In this document: positions 7,916 through 15,664 of the stretch, piece after piece
How the letters are laid out: each line of letters begins with the position of its first letter
Position numbering within the stretch: position 1 is the stretch's first letter
Assembly (NCBI GenBank): GCA_019911965.1
Contig: JAIOJF010000040.1
Span: forward strand, 1-64,000
Length of the DNA stretch: 64,000 nt
Direction: 5' to 3'
DNA from: Paracoccaceae bacterium
GTDB taxonomy: Bacteria > Pseudomonadota > Alphaproteobacteria > Rhodobacterales > Rhodobacteraceae
Position numbers and translations under genes: made by a program
Notes under the pieces: model-generated
What the model was told of the DNA's origin: nothing
Databases searched by the model: none
The model's input: only the letters and a program-made list of their open reading frames with translations

Positions 7916-8707
7916 TCACTGTGCCCAGCCCGGGTCACGCTTGTCCAGAAAGGCCTGTATGCCCTCTTCGGTGTCACGATACAGCATGTTCTCCACCATC
8001 ACTTCGCCGGTATGGGCATAGGCCGCGTCCAGACCCATCGTGATCTGGTCGTAAAAGGCGCGTTTGCCGATCCTGACGGCGCGTCCCAGCTTGCCCGCGA
8101 CAGTTTCGGCCAGTGTCTGCGTCTCGCGTGCCAGATCATCGCCCGCCACCACCCGGTTGACCAGCCCCAGCGCCTCGGCCCGCTCAGCTTCGATGAACTG
8201 GCCGGTCGTCAGCATCTCGAAGGCCTGTTTGCGCGGGATGTTGCGGCTGAGGGCAACCATCGGGGTGGAACAGAACAGCCCGATATTGACACCGTTCACC
8301 CCGAACCGTGTCCCCGCCGCGGCCACCGCCATGTCGCATGATGCCACCAACTGGCAGCCGGCGGCGGTGGCGATGCCGTGAACCTCGGCAATCACCGGCT
8401 GTGGCAGGCGAGGAATGGTTGTCATCATCGCCGCACAACGCTGGAACAGATCTGCGAAATAGGCCTTGCCGCCATCGCTGGCCTGCCGCCCCGCCGTCAT
8501 CTCCTTCAGGTCATGGCCGGCGCAGAATGCCTTTCCGGCACCGCGGATCACCACGGCGCGGATCGTGCGATCCTTCATCAGTTGGTCGAACTGATCCTGC
8601 AGCGCCGCCAGCATGGCATCGCTCAGGGCATTCAGGCTCTTGGGGGTGTTCAGCGTCAACGTGGCCACAGCGCCAGCATCGTCGCGCAACAGGATCGGTT
8701 CGCGCAT
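7916..8707 (-). CDS. Enoyl-CoA hydratase/isomerase family protein (ECHDC3-like)
   Basis: This 263-residue crotonase-fold protein has the oxyanion-hole segments AGHDLKEM, near residue 68, and HGIATAAGCQLVASCD, near residue 111. The HDLKEM version and the later GVNIGLFCSTP segment resemble the ECHDC3 subgroup, whose natural substrate is not well defined. It probably acts on an enoyl- or acyl-CoA in the cytosol. The start is set at 8707, where AGAGGT lies about 9 bases upstream. The frame runs open further upstream, but that part is the antisense of the thioesterase gene and has no family similarity. Confidence 0.85.
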   Translation of the reverse strand: MREPILLRDDAGAVATLTLNTPKSLNALSDAMLAALQDQFDQLMKDRTIRAVVIRGAGKAFCAGHDLKEMTAGRQASDGGKAYFADLFQRCAAMMTTIPRLPQPVIAEVHGIATAAGCQLVASCDMAVAAAGTRFGVNGVNIGLFCSTPMVALSRNIPRKQAFEMLTTGQFIEAERAEALGLVNRVVAGDDLARETQTLAETVAGKLGRAVRIGKRAFYDQITMGLDAAYAHTGEVMVENMLYRDTEEGIQAFLDKRDPGWAQ

Positions 8708-8782
8708 CGGCGTTTTACCTCTTGTCTCCGGGCGGCGTTGCGGCAAGTTTAGCCCGACGACAGGGCAGGGGAAAGACCGCAG

Positions 8783-9220
8783 ATGAAACCGGTGATGACG
8801 ATCGAACAATTGCACGACCTGATGATGCGGGAATTTCCCCAGATGGCCGAGAATTTCGACGTGACCGAGGTCCGCGACGATGGCGCGACGGTCAGGATGT
8901 TCATCGACAACAGCCATTTGCGCCCCGGCGGCACGGTGTCCGGCCCGACCATGTTCGCGCTGGCGGATTGCGCCTTCTACATGGCGACGCTGGCGATGAT
9001 CGGCCCCGAGGCGCTGACCGTCACCACCTCGTGCTCGATCGACTTCATGCGCAAGCCTCGCCCCGGCGATCTGGTGGGCGATGCCCGCATCCTGAAACTC
9101 GGCAAGGCGCTGGTGGTCGGCGACGTGATGATCCATTCCATCCACGATCACAACCCGGTGGCACGCGCCAGTGTGACCTATTCGATCCCGCCAAAACGCA
9201 CCGAAATTGGGGTATCATGA
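8783..9220 (+). CDS. PaaI-family hotdog thioesterase
   Basis: The 145 residues form a single hotdog domain with the PaaI-type motif GGTVSGPTMFALADCAFY, then a strand ending TTSCSIDFMRKP and the closing VTYSIP. Members hydrolyse acyl- or aryl-CoA thioesters. The substrate cannot be told here. It is transcribed away from the crotonase-family gene, with about 75 bp between their starts, which suggests shared regulation of CoA-ester metabolism. The end lies about 50 bp before the rplM promoter. Confidence 0.85.
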   Translation: MKPVMTIEQLHDLMMREFPQMAENFDVTEVRDDGATVRMFIDNSHLRPGGTVSGPTMFALADCAFYMATLAMIGPEALTVTTSCSIDFMRKPRPGDLVGDARILKLGKALVVGDVMIHSIHDHNPVARASVTYSIPPKRTEIGVS

Positions 9221-9272
9221 TACCCAAATCACAAGTCACTGAAAACATACGCTTAATTCTCGCCTTGCGGCC

Positions 9273-9300
9273 TTGACGCGACGCTGAAAAGGCTTAGAAA
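9273..9300 (+). promoter_or_regulatory. Predicted rplM-rpsI promoter
   Basis: TTGACG (9273-9278) and TAGAAA (9295-9300) are 16 bp apart and lie 63 bp before the rplM start, as expected for a strong ribosomal protein promoter. Confidence 0.6.
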
Positions 9301-9362
9301 CCGCCCATCAGTTTACCGGTGCCGCACCAATGCCGCGCCGACCAATGCCAAACGGTGAGCAC

Positions 9363-9827
9363 ATGAAAACCTACACTGCACGACCGGCTGACATTGACAA
9401 GAAGTGGATCCTGATCGACGCCGAAGGCATCGTTCTGGGCCGTCTTGCCAGCATTGTCGCCATGCGCCTGCGCGGAAAGCACAAGGCAACCTTCACGCCG
9501 CATATGGATATGGGTGACAATGTCATCATCATCAATGCCGACAAGATCCAGCTGACCGGCAACAAGCGCGCCGACAAGATCTATTACTGGCATACCGGCC
9601 ATCCGGGCGGCATCAAGCAGCGCAGCGCCGGCCAGATCCTGGAAGGCAAGTTCCCCGAGCGTGTCGTTGAAAAGGCGATCCAGCGGATGCTGCCGGGCGG
9701 CCCGCTGTCGCGCCAGCAGATGAAGAACCTCCGGGTCTATGCCAGTGCCGAACATCCCCACGAGGCGCAGAACCCCGAAGTCCTGGACATCAAGTCCATG
9801 AACCCGAAAAACACCCGGAGCGCGTAA
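9363..9827 (+). CDS. rplM: 50S ribosomal protein L13
   Basis: L13 is an early-assembling protein of the large ribosomal subunit. The 154 residues show typical L13 motifs: [15 protein letters not shown] near the N-terminus, [12 protein letters not shown], the [10 protein letters not shown] segment, and the [19 protein letters not shown] block. ATG 9363, preceded by GGTGAG, gives the family's normal N-terminus; an upstream in-frame ATG at 9330 adds unrelated residues. The gene is followed after two bases by rpsI, the near-universal L13-S9 pair. Confidence 0.98.
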   Translation: MKTYTARPADIDKKWILIDAEGIVLGRLASIVAMRLRGKHKATFTPHMDMGDNVIIINADKIQLTGNKRADKIYYWHTGHPGGIKQRSAGQILEGKFPERVVEKAIQRMLPGGPLSRQQMKNLRVYASAEHPHEAQNPEVLDIKSMNPKNTRSA

Positions 9828-9829
9828 TC

Positions 9830-10318
9830 ATGGCCGATCAGATCAATTCCCTGGAAGACCTTCAGGCCGCGGTTACCGGCGTTGCCCCGGTTGTCGAAGA
9901 CGCCGCGCCGCGTGAACCCGTTCGCGATGCGCTGGGCCGGTCCTACGCCACCGGCAAGCGCAAAGATGCGGTTGCCCGCGTCTGGATCAAGCCGGGCTCC
10001 GGCAAGGTCACCGTCAACGGCAAGGACCTGGACACCTATTTCGCCCGTCCGGTGCTGCAGATGGTGCTGCGCCAGCCGTTCGAGGTTGCCGGTGTCACCG
10101 GCGAGTTCGACGTGATGGCCACGGTCAAGGGCGGCGGCTTGTCCGGCCAGGCCGGTGCGGTCAAGCACGGCATCTCCAAGGCGCTGCAGCTTTACGAACC
10201 GTCCCTGCGCGGCGCGTTGAAAGCCGCCGGCTTCCTGACCCGCGACAGCCGCGTGGTGGAACGAAAGAAATACGGCAAGCGCAAGGCGCGCCGGTCGTTC
10301 CAGTTCTCCAAGCGCTGA
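9830..10318 (+). CDS. rpsI: 30S ribosomal protein S9
   Basis: S9 binds the 3' major domain of 16S rRNA, and its C-terminal tail reaches the P-site tRNA. The 162 residues include an alphaproteobacterial N-terminal extension of about 35 acidic residues, then the S9 core ([29 protein letters not shown]) and the canonical RRSFQFSKR tail. It starts two bases after the rplM stop, and a strong terminator follows 20 bp downstream, so the operon is two genes long. Confidence 0.98.
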   Translation: MADQINSLEDLQAAVTGVAPVVEDAAPREPVRDALGRSYATGKRKDAVARVWIKPGSGKVTVNGKDLDTYFARPVLQMVLRQPFEVAGVTGEFDVMATVKGGGLSGQAGAVKHGISKALQLYEPSLRGALKAAGFLTRDSRVVERKKYGKRKARRSFQFSKR

Positions 10319-10337
10319 TATCACAACGATTTTCTGC

Positions 10338-10370
10338 AAGGGGCCGTCCATTGGGCGGCCCTTTCGCTTT
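10338..10370 (+). terminator. Intrinsic terminator of rplM-rpsI
   Basis: A 12-bp stem (10338-10349 with 10353-10364, mostly GC with two G-T pairs) closes an ATT loop, and a T-rich tail follows (10362-10370). Confidence 0.8.
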
Positions 10371-10544
10371 GCATTTTGTCGCACCCCGTTTGCCGGTCTT
10401 GACGGGCAGGGCCAACTGCCAATACCCCGTGCGGGCAACTTTGGGCGCTGGGCGCGGTCTGCACTGTCAGGCAACCGCGGCGCAATGCCCCGGTTTGTGA
10501 ATGGTTGCCACATATGCATCGGGGTCTGGCAATGGAGAGCCCTG

Positions 10545-11912
10545 ATGAGAACCATAATCGAACCTTTCCGCATCAAGTCGGTCGAGCCGATCCGCATGAC
10601 CACCCGCGCCGAGCGCGAGGAATTGCTGAAGGCGGCGCATTACAACCTGTTCGGCCTGCATTCCGACGATGTGCTGATTGATCTTCTGACCGACAGCGGC
10701 ACCGGTGCGATGTCGGCGGCGCAATGGTCGGCGGTGATGCGGGGCGATGAAAGCTATGCCGGTTCGCCGTCCTATTACCGGTTCGAGGCGGCAATCCGCG
10801 ATCTGATGCCGTTCACCCATATCATCCCCACCCATCAGGGCCGCGCTGCCGAGGCGATCCTGTTCTCGCTGCTGGGGGGTGCCGGAAAAAACATCCCGTC
10901 GAACACGCATTTCGACACCACGCGCGGCAATATCGAAGGCACCGGCGCGCGCGCCCATGATCTGGTGATCGCCGAGGGGCGGGATCCGTCCTCGTTGCAT
11001 CCGTTCAAGGGCAATATGGATACCGACCGACTGATTGCCTATCTCGATCAGCATGGCGACAGCGTGCCTTGCGTGATGCTGACGATCACCAACAATGCCG
11101 GTGGCGGCCAGCCGGTCAGCCTGGAAAATATCCGCGCCGTATCCGACATCGCCCGCGCGCGTGGCCTGCCGTTCATCATCGACGGTTGCCGTTTCGCCGA
11201 AAACGCCTGGTTCATCAAAAGCCGCGAGCCGGGGCAGGCGGATCGCGCCATCCGCGATATCGTGCGCGATTGTTTCAGCGTGGCCGACGGCATGACGATG
11301 AGCGCCAAGAAGGATGCCTTCGCCAATATCGGCGGCTGGCTGGCGCTGAACGACGATGCGCTGGCCGAACGCGCCCGCACTAGGCTGATCCAGACCGAGG
11401 GTTTCCCGACCTATGGCGGGCTGGCGGGGCGCGATCTGGATGCGATTGCGCAAGGGTTGGCCGAGATCATAGACGAGGATTACCTGCGCTACCGCATCCG
11501 CGCCAATGAATACATGGTCGAGCGGCTGGATGCCCTTGGCGTGCCGGTGGTGCAGCCCGCCGGCGGCCATGCGGTGTTCATTGATGCCCGCAAGTTCCTG
11601 CCGCATATCGACCCCTTGCACTATCCCGGTCAGGCGCTGGCCACCGCGCTCTATCTCGAAGGCGGCATCCGCACCTGCGAGATCGGCACGGTAATGTTCG
11701 GCCGCCAGCCCGATGGCAGCGAGATTCCGGCCTCGATGGATTTGTTGCGCATGGCGATGCCGCGGCGGACCTATACGCAATCGCATTGTGACTACCTGAT
11801 CGAGGTGTTCGCCGATCTGGTCCGCGCCAGGGACTCGATTCGCGGCTTCCGGATTGATTGGGAACCGCCGATGATGCGGCATTTCACCTGCCATTTCGCG
11901 CCTTTGGCCTGA
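10545..11912 (+). CDS. tnaA: Tryptophanase (tryptophan indole-lyase)
   Basis: This 455-residue PLP beta-eliminating lyase should split L-tryptophan to indole, pyruvate and ammonia. Family motifs are EPFRIKSVEP near the start, LTDSGTGAMS, THQGRAAE, and MSAKKDA with the PLP Lys at about residue 256. Aligned from memory with E. coli TnaA and Citrobacter tyrosine phenol-lyase, three positions that separate the enzymes match TnaA: Asp in FDTTRG (Thr in Tpl), Ile in CEIG (Arg381 in Tpl), and His in RHFTC (Phe448 in Tpl). ATG 10545 has GGAGAG upstream. No TnaC-like leader with Trp was found. It stands alone between rpsI and murI. Confidence 0.85.
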   Translation: MRTIIEPFRIKSVEPIRMTTRAEREELLKAAHYNLFGLHSDDVLIDLLTDSGTGAMSAAQWSAVMRGDESYAGSPSYYRFEAAIRDLMPFTHIIPTHQGRAAEAILFSLLGGAGKNIPSNTHFDTTRGNIEGTGARAHDLVIAEGRDPSSLHPFKGNMDTDRLIAYLDQHGDSVPCVMLTITNNAGGGQPVSLENIRAVSDIARARGLPFIIDGCRFAENAWFIKSREPGQADRAIRDIVRDCFSVADGMTMSAKKDAFANIGGWLALNDDALAERARTRLIQTEGFPTYGGLAGRDLDAIAQGLAEIIDEDYLRYRIRANEYMVERLDALGVPVVQPAGGHAVFIDARKFLPHIDPLHYPGQALATALYLEGGIRTCEIGTVMFGRQPDGSEIPASMDLLRMAMPRRTYTQSHCDYLIEVFADLVRARDSIRGFRIDWEPPMMRHFTCHFAPLA

Positions 11913-11934
11913 CCGGCTGCGCCATCTTGCGCCG

Positions 11935-11958
11935 GGGCGGCGATGGACTTCGCCGCCC
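11935..11958 (+). other. Stable hairpin after tnaA
   Basis: GGGCGGCGA (11935-11943) and TCGCCGCCC (11950-11958) form a perfect 9-bp stem with a six-base loop, 22 bp after the tnaA stop. It has no T-run and may protect the 3' end of the message. Confidence 0.5.
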
Positions 11959-11975
11959 GGCCTGCCTATAAACTG

Positions 11976-12003
11976 CCCGACGCCGCAGCTTGCGTCGGGT
12001 TTA
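11976..12003 (+). terminator. Intrinsic terminator between tnaA and murI
   Basis: CCCGACGC (11976-11983) pairs with GCGTCGGG (11992-11999), and TTTATT follows. It ends 20 bp before murI, so murI needs its own start or readthrough. Confidence 0.7.
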
Positions 12004-12022
12004 TTGCTGAAGGATCGGTCGC

Positions 12023-12835
12023 ATGGCAGTCGGGGTGTTTGATTCAGGGCTGGGCGGGCTGACGGTCTGGCGCGAAATCCGCGAACGGATGCCCGATCTG
12101 CCGCTGGTCTATTACGGCGACAACAAGATGGCGCCCTACGGTGTGCGCGACGCCGATGACATCTATGACTTGACCTGCGCCGGTGTTTCCCGCCTGTTCG
12201 AGGCCGGTTGCGATCTGGTGATCCTGGCCTGCAACACCGCCTCGGCAGCGGCCCTGCGGCGGATGCAGGAAAAATGGGTGCCGAAAGACAAGCGCGTGCT
12301 GGGGGTGTTCGTGCCGCTGATCGAGGCGCTGACCGAACGCCAGTGGGGCGACAATTCCGCCCCGCGCGAGGTTGGTGTGCGGCACGTTGCGCTGTTCGCC
12401 ACGCCCTCCACCGTGGCCAGCCGCGCCTTCCAGCGTGAACTGGCCTTTCGCGCCATCGGCGTCGATGTCGAGGCCCAGCCCTGCGGCGGGCTGGTCGATG
12501 CGATCGAGGTCGGCGATCTGATCCTGGCCGAGGCGCTGGTGCGCAGCCATGTCGATGCGCTGCTGCGCCGGATGCCCCGCCCCGAAGCGGCGGTGCTGGG
12601 TTGCACGCATTACCCGATCATGGCCGATACCTTCCAGGAGGCGCTTGGCCCCGGCGTGCAGGTGTTCAGCCAGGGCCGTCTGGTCGCCGCCAGCCTTGAG
12701 GATTACCTTGCCCGGCATCCCGATATGTATGGCACAGGCAAGGCGTCCGAATTCCTGACCACCGGCAATCCAAGGTCGGTATCGGATCAGGCAACGCGCT
12801 TCCTGCGACAGGATATCCGATTTCAGTCGGCGTGA
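12023..12835 (+). CDS. murI: Glutamate racemase
   Basis: MurI interconverts L- and D-glutamate to supply D-Glu for peptidoglycan. The 270 residues contain [12 protein letters not shown] at the N-terminus, YYGD near residue 30, and the two catalytic cysteines in ACNTAS (Cys70) and GCTHYP (Cys194). Length and motif order are normal. The C-terminal part after residue 240 is ordinary for alphaproteobacterial versions. The gene is followed after about 60 bp by argC and may be transcribed with it. Confidence 0.95.
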   Translation: MAVGVFDSGLGGLTVWREIRERMPDLPLVYYGDNKMAPYGVRDADDIYDLTCAGVSRLFEAGCDLVILACNTASAAALRRMQEKWVPKDKRVLGVFVPLIEALTERQWGDNSAPREVGVRHVALFATPSTVASRAFQRELAFRAIGVDVEAQPCGGLVDAIEVGDLILAEALVRSHVDALLRRMPRPEAAVLGCTHYPIMADTFQEALGPGVQVFSQGRLVAASLEDYLARHPDMYGTGKASEFLTTGNPRSVSDQATRFLRQDIRFQSA

Positions 12836-12896
12836 TTGAACCCCGCCACAAAAGCCCTTACATCGCCACCTGAAACCCCTGAAAGGGAGTGTCCGC

Positions 12897-13931
12897 ATGA
12901 GTGTTACCAAGAATGTCGCCATCCTGGGGGCCTCGGGCTATACCGGGGCCGAACTGGTCCGCCTGATCGTCACCCATCCGGGCATGCGCATTGCCGCCCT
13001 TTCGGGCGACCGCAAGGCCGGCATGGCGATGGCCGAGGTGTTCCCGCATCTGCGCCACATCGACCTGCCGCCACTGGTGACGATTGACGAGATTGATTTT
13101 GCCGGCATTGATCTGGTGTTCTGCGCGCTCCCGCATGGCCTCAGCCAGGCGATTGTGCGTGAATTGCCGAAATCGGTGAAAGTGGTCGATCTCGGGGCCG
13201 ATTTTCGCCTGCGCGACCCCAAGGATTACGAGAAATGGTATGGCCGCGCACATGACGCGCCGGAAATCCAGCCCGAGGCGGTCTACGGTCTGACCGAGTT
13301 TTACCGCGACGATATCCGCACTGCGCGGCTCGTTGCCGGCACCGGCTGCAATGCCGCCACGGTGCAATTCGCGCTGCGCCCGCTGATCTCGGCCGGGGTG
13401 ATCGATCTGGATGAAATCATCTGCGATCTGAAGAACGGCGTGTCCGGGGCGGGGCGGTCGCTGAAGGAAAACATGCTCTATGCCGAGCGCGCCCAGGACG
13501 TTGCCGCCTATTCCTTCGGCGGCACGCACCGGCATCTGGGCGAGTTCGATCAGGAGTTCAGCCTGCTGGCCGGGCGCGACGTGCGGATCGTGTTCACGCC
13601 GCATCTGGTGCCGGCCAATCGCGGCATTCTGGCCACCTGTTACCTGAGGGGCGATGCCGGTGCGATCCACGACGCGATGGTATCGGCTTATGCGGATGAG
13701 CCCTTCGTGGTGGTTCTTCCGAAAGGCAAGATGCCGGGGATGAGCGATGTCCAGGGCTCGAACTTCGTGCATATCGGCGTCGCGGGCGACCGGGTATCGG
13801 GGCGCGCGATGGTGGTGGCGACGCTCGACAACCTGTGCAAGGGCTCCAGCGGGCAGGCGTTGCAGAATGCAAATCTGATGCTGGGATTTGATGAAACGGC
13901 GGGGCTGATGCTGGCGCCGGTCTTTCCATGA
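12897..13931 (+). CDS. argC: N-acetyl-gamma-glutamyl-phosphate reductase
   Basis: ArgC reduces N-acetylglutamyl phosphate to the semialdehyde with NADPH, the third step of arginine synthesis. The 344 residues include the nucleotide-binding [13 protein letters not shown] at the N-terminus, [11 protein letters not shown], the catalytic GTGCNAAT (Cys151) and KNGVSGAGR, followed by FTPHLVP with an active-site His. A strong AAAGGGAG ribosome-binding site precedes ATG 12897. ccmE begins 13 bp after the stop, an arrangement also known in other Rhodobacteraceae. Confidence 0.95.
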   Translation: MSVTKNVAILGASGYTGAELVRLIVTHPGMRIAALSGDRKAGMAMAEVFPHLRHIDLPPLVTIDEIDFAGIDLVFCALPHGLSQAIVRELPKSVKVVDLGADFRLRDPKDYEKWYGRAHDAPEIQPEAVYGLTEFYRDDIRTARLVAGTGCNAATVQFALRPLISAGVIDLDEIICDLKNGVSGAGRSLKENMLYAERAQDVAAYSFGGTHRHLGEFDQEFSLLAGRDVRIVFTPHLVPANRGILATCYLRGDAGAIHDAMVSAYADEPFVVVLPKGKMPGMSDVQGSNFVHIGVAGDRVSGRAMVVATLDNLCKGSSGQALQNANLMLGFDETAGLMLAPVFP

Positions 13932-13944
13932 ATGAGGTGAGGTG

Positions 13945-14397
13945 ATGGCTGTCGGTGGCCTGAAGAAGAAGCGGCGGATACAATTGATCATCGTCGCAAT
14001 GGTGTTTCTGGCCGGTGCGACCGGGCTGGTCGGCTATGCGCTGCGCGATGGCATCTCGTATTTCCGCGCTCCCAGTCAGGTGGCTGAAGCCCCCCCGGGC
14101 CCGGACGAGACATTCCGCCTCGGTGGTCTGGTCGAGACCGGCACGCTGGTGCGTGGTCAGGGCGAAACCGTGACCTTCTCGGTGACCGATGGCGGTGCCT
14201 CGGTCAAGGTGTCCTTCACCGGCATCCTGCCCGATCTGTTTGCTGAAGGCCAAGGCATGATCGGCACCGGCAAGCTTGTGAACAACGTCTTCCAAGCTAC
14301 TGAAATCCTTGCCAAACATGACGAGAATTACATGCCAAAGGAAGTAGCCGACGCGCTGAAGGAGCAAGGCCACTACAAGGCACCGTCCGATCAGTAA
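13945..14397 (+). CDS. ccmE: Cytochrome c maturation heme chaperone CcmE
   Basis: CcmE binds heme covalently in the periplasm and hands it to the CcmF/CcmH ligation complex. The 150 residues have a positively charged N-terminus, one membrane helix at about 11-31, a beta-barrel OB domain, and the heme-attachment motif LAKHDENYMP with His125 and Tyr129. ATG 13945 is chosen over GTG 13942; GAGGTGAG precedes it. It is separated from ccmF by the lysis cassette described next, which is unusual for a Ccm gene. Confidence 0.95.
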   Translation: MAVGGLKKKRRIQLIIVAMVFLAGATGLVGYALRDGISYFRAPSQVAEAPPGPDETFRLGGLVETGTLVRGQGETVTFSVTDGGASVKVSFTGILPDLFAEGQGMIGTGKLVNNVFQATEILAKHDENYMPKEVADALKEQGHYKAPSDQ

Positions 14398-14405
14398 CGG
14401 CTTTG

Positions 14406-14442
14406 TTAACCTGATTTCGACAGGCTTTCCGGTGTTTTAACC
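14406..14442 (+). promoter_or_regulatory. Paired TTAACC half-sites upstream of the lysis genes
   Basis: TTAACC occurs at 14406-14411 and 14437-14442, about three helical turns apart, in the 62-bp gap before the endolysin gene. TTAACC is the half-site of the CtrA regulator, which controls gene-transfer-agent expression in Rhodobacter. The 7-bp spacing of a full site is absent, so this is only suggestive. Confidence 0.3.
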
Positions 14443-14459
14443 GGCGCTGGAGGCCTGAA

Positions 14460-15071
14460 ATGCTGTCGACCAGACAGATTGCCCGCGAAATCGTTGCCCG
14501 CGAGGGCGGCTATGTCGATGACCCCGACGATCCCGGCGGGGCCACCATGCACGGCGTCACATTGGCGACGCTGAAACGGCTGGGGCTGGACCTGGATGGC
14601 GACGGTGTGATCACAAAATCCGATGTGGCGCAGGTAACGGCCGCGCAGGCGGAAGACATCTTTCTTGAGCATTATTTCCGCCGGCCGGGGCTGGCAGACC
14701 TGCCCGAAATGCTGCAGGCCAGCGTCTTTGACATGTATGTCAATGCCGGGGTGAACGCCATCCGGGTATTGCAAAATTTGTTGAATGACATGGGCTTGCC
14801 GATCGAAGTTGACGGGGCTCTCGGGCCGCAGACCTTGCAGGCGGCAGCGCAGGCGGCGCGGCTGGCACCGGATCACCTGGCCGACGCATACGGCATCGCG
14901 CGGCGGGAATACTATTACCGGCTGGGCGATATGCGCCCCGCATCGCGCAAATTCGCCACCCGCCGGGATGGCGGCAAGGGCGGCTGGATCCGTCGCGCCG
15001 AGGCGTTCATTGCGCCGCGCTTTCATTTGAGCGACGCGCAGCATCGCGCAAGGGTGGCGTCATGGGGCTGA
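14460..15071 (+). CDS. GTA-type endolysin: N-acetylmuramidase (glycoside hydrolase 108 family)
   Basis: This 203-residue protein begins with the GH108 active-site segment REGGYVDDPDDPGGAT, whose Glu is the expected catalytic residue, then HGVTLATL. A C-terminal peptidoglycan-binding domain contains VDGALGPQTLQA. No signal peptide is visible, so it would need a holin to reach the cell wall. The next gene is such a holin and overlaps its end by 10 bases. The pair corresponds to the endolysin and holin (rcc00555/rcc00556) that release gene transfer agent particles by lysing Rhodobacter capsulatus cells. A prophage remnant is the alternative, but no other phage genes are nearby. Confidence 0.85.
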   Translation: MLSTRQIAREIVAREGGYVDDPDDPGGATMHGVTLATLKRLGLDLDGDGVITKSDVAQVTAAQAEDIFLEHYFRRPGLADLPEMLQASVFDMYVNAGVNAIRVLQNLLNDMGLPIEVDGALGPQTLQAAAQAARLAPDHLADAYGIARREYYYRLGDMRPASRKFATRRDGGKGGWIRRAEAFIAPRFHLSDAQHRARVASWG

Positions 15072-15568
15072 TCACATCCGTTCTGGGCCGTGGTGGCGCG
15101 GCGGCTGAAATCGGTGCGGCAGCAACCGGGCTGGCCGAGGTATTCGTGCCGAACGCCACCAAGTCGATGACGCTGGAGCATCAGGCTGTGGCTGCGGCGC
15201 TTGGCCAGCTTGGGCTGGAGTTTCAACTGACCCCGCTGGGCCGGTTCGACCGCTTCGTCAACGCCCTGAACCGCCTGCCGCGCCCGGCGCTGGCGCTGGG
15301 AACCATCGGCCTGTTCGTCTATGCAATGACCGATCCGGTGCATTTCGCCGCACGGATGCAGGGGCTGGCAGCGGTGCCCGAACCGCTCTGGTGGTTGCTG
15401 GGGGCGGTGGTGTCGTTTTACTTCGGTGCGCGCGAATTGTTCTATCAGCGCGGCGGACGGATCGGCCCGATCGCCACGCCCGCGCCTGTAGCCACGCCAG
15501 GCGCCGACAACCCCGCGCTGGCCGAATGGCGCGCCGCCAGCGGCGGGAACGACTTCCCGCTACGCTGA
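15062..15568 (+). CDS. Three-TM holin of the gene-transfer-agent release family
   Basis: The 168 residues fit the GTA_holin_3TM family. There is an amphipathic N-terminal region with FVPNATKS, then hydrophobic segments around residues 75-90 (LALGTIGLFVYAM) and 109-122 (PLWWLLGAVVSFYFGARE), and a Pro/Ala-rich cytoplasmic tail. Holins open the inner membrane at a set time and let the cytosolic endolysin reach the wall. It overlaps the endolysin gene by 10 bases, which implies translational coupling. Clear transmembrane content but low complexity elsewhere; confidence comes mostly from the pairing. Confidence 0.8.
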   Translation: MGLITSVLGRGGAAAEIGAAATGLAEVFVPNATKSMTLEHQAVAAALGQLGLEFQLTPLGRFDRFVNALNRLPRPALALGTIGLFVYAMTDPVHFAARMQGLAAVPEPLWWLLGAVVSFYFGARELFYQRGGRIGPIATPAPVATPGADNPALAEWRAASGGNDFPLR

Positions 15569-15601
15569 AGAAAAACACCGCCCGATCACGGCGTTTGTCA
15601 T

Positions 15602-15630
15602 TTGAAGCCCGGCTGAGAACCCCTTATGCT
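15602..15630 (+). promoter_or_regulatory. Predicted ccmF promoter
   Basis: TTGAAG (15602-15607) and TATGCT (15625-15630) are 17 bp apart, ending 34 bp before the ccmF start. A separate promoter would uncouple ccmF from the lysis genes upstream. Confidence 0.5.
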
Positions 15631-15664
15631 CGTGGTCCGATCCCTCAGGACAGGACGCCGCGAC

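Noticed and set aside
10485-10545. TnaC-like leader peptide for tryptophanase attenuation
   Set aside because: The upstream 14-codon frame has no Trp, and the in-frame longer start at 10485 simply runs into tnaA. No boxA/rho-type arrangement is visible.
10545-11912. Tyrosine phenol-lyase assignment
   Set aside because: The Thr, Arg and Phe positions typical of tyrosine phenol-lyase are Asp, Ile and His here, as in TnaA.
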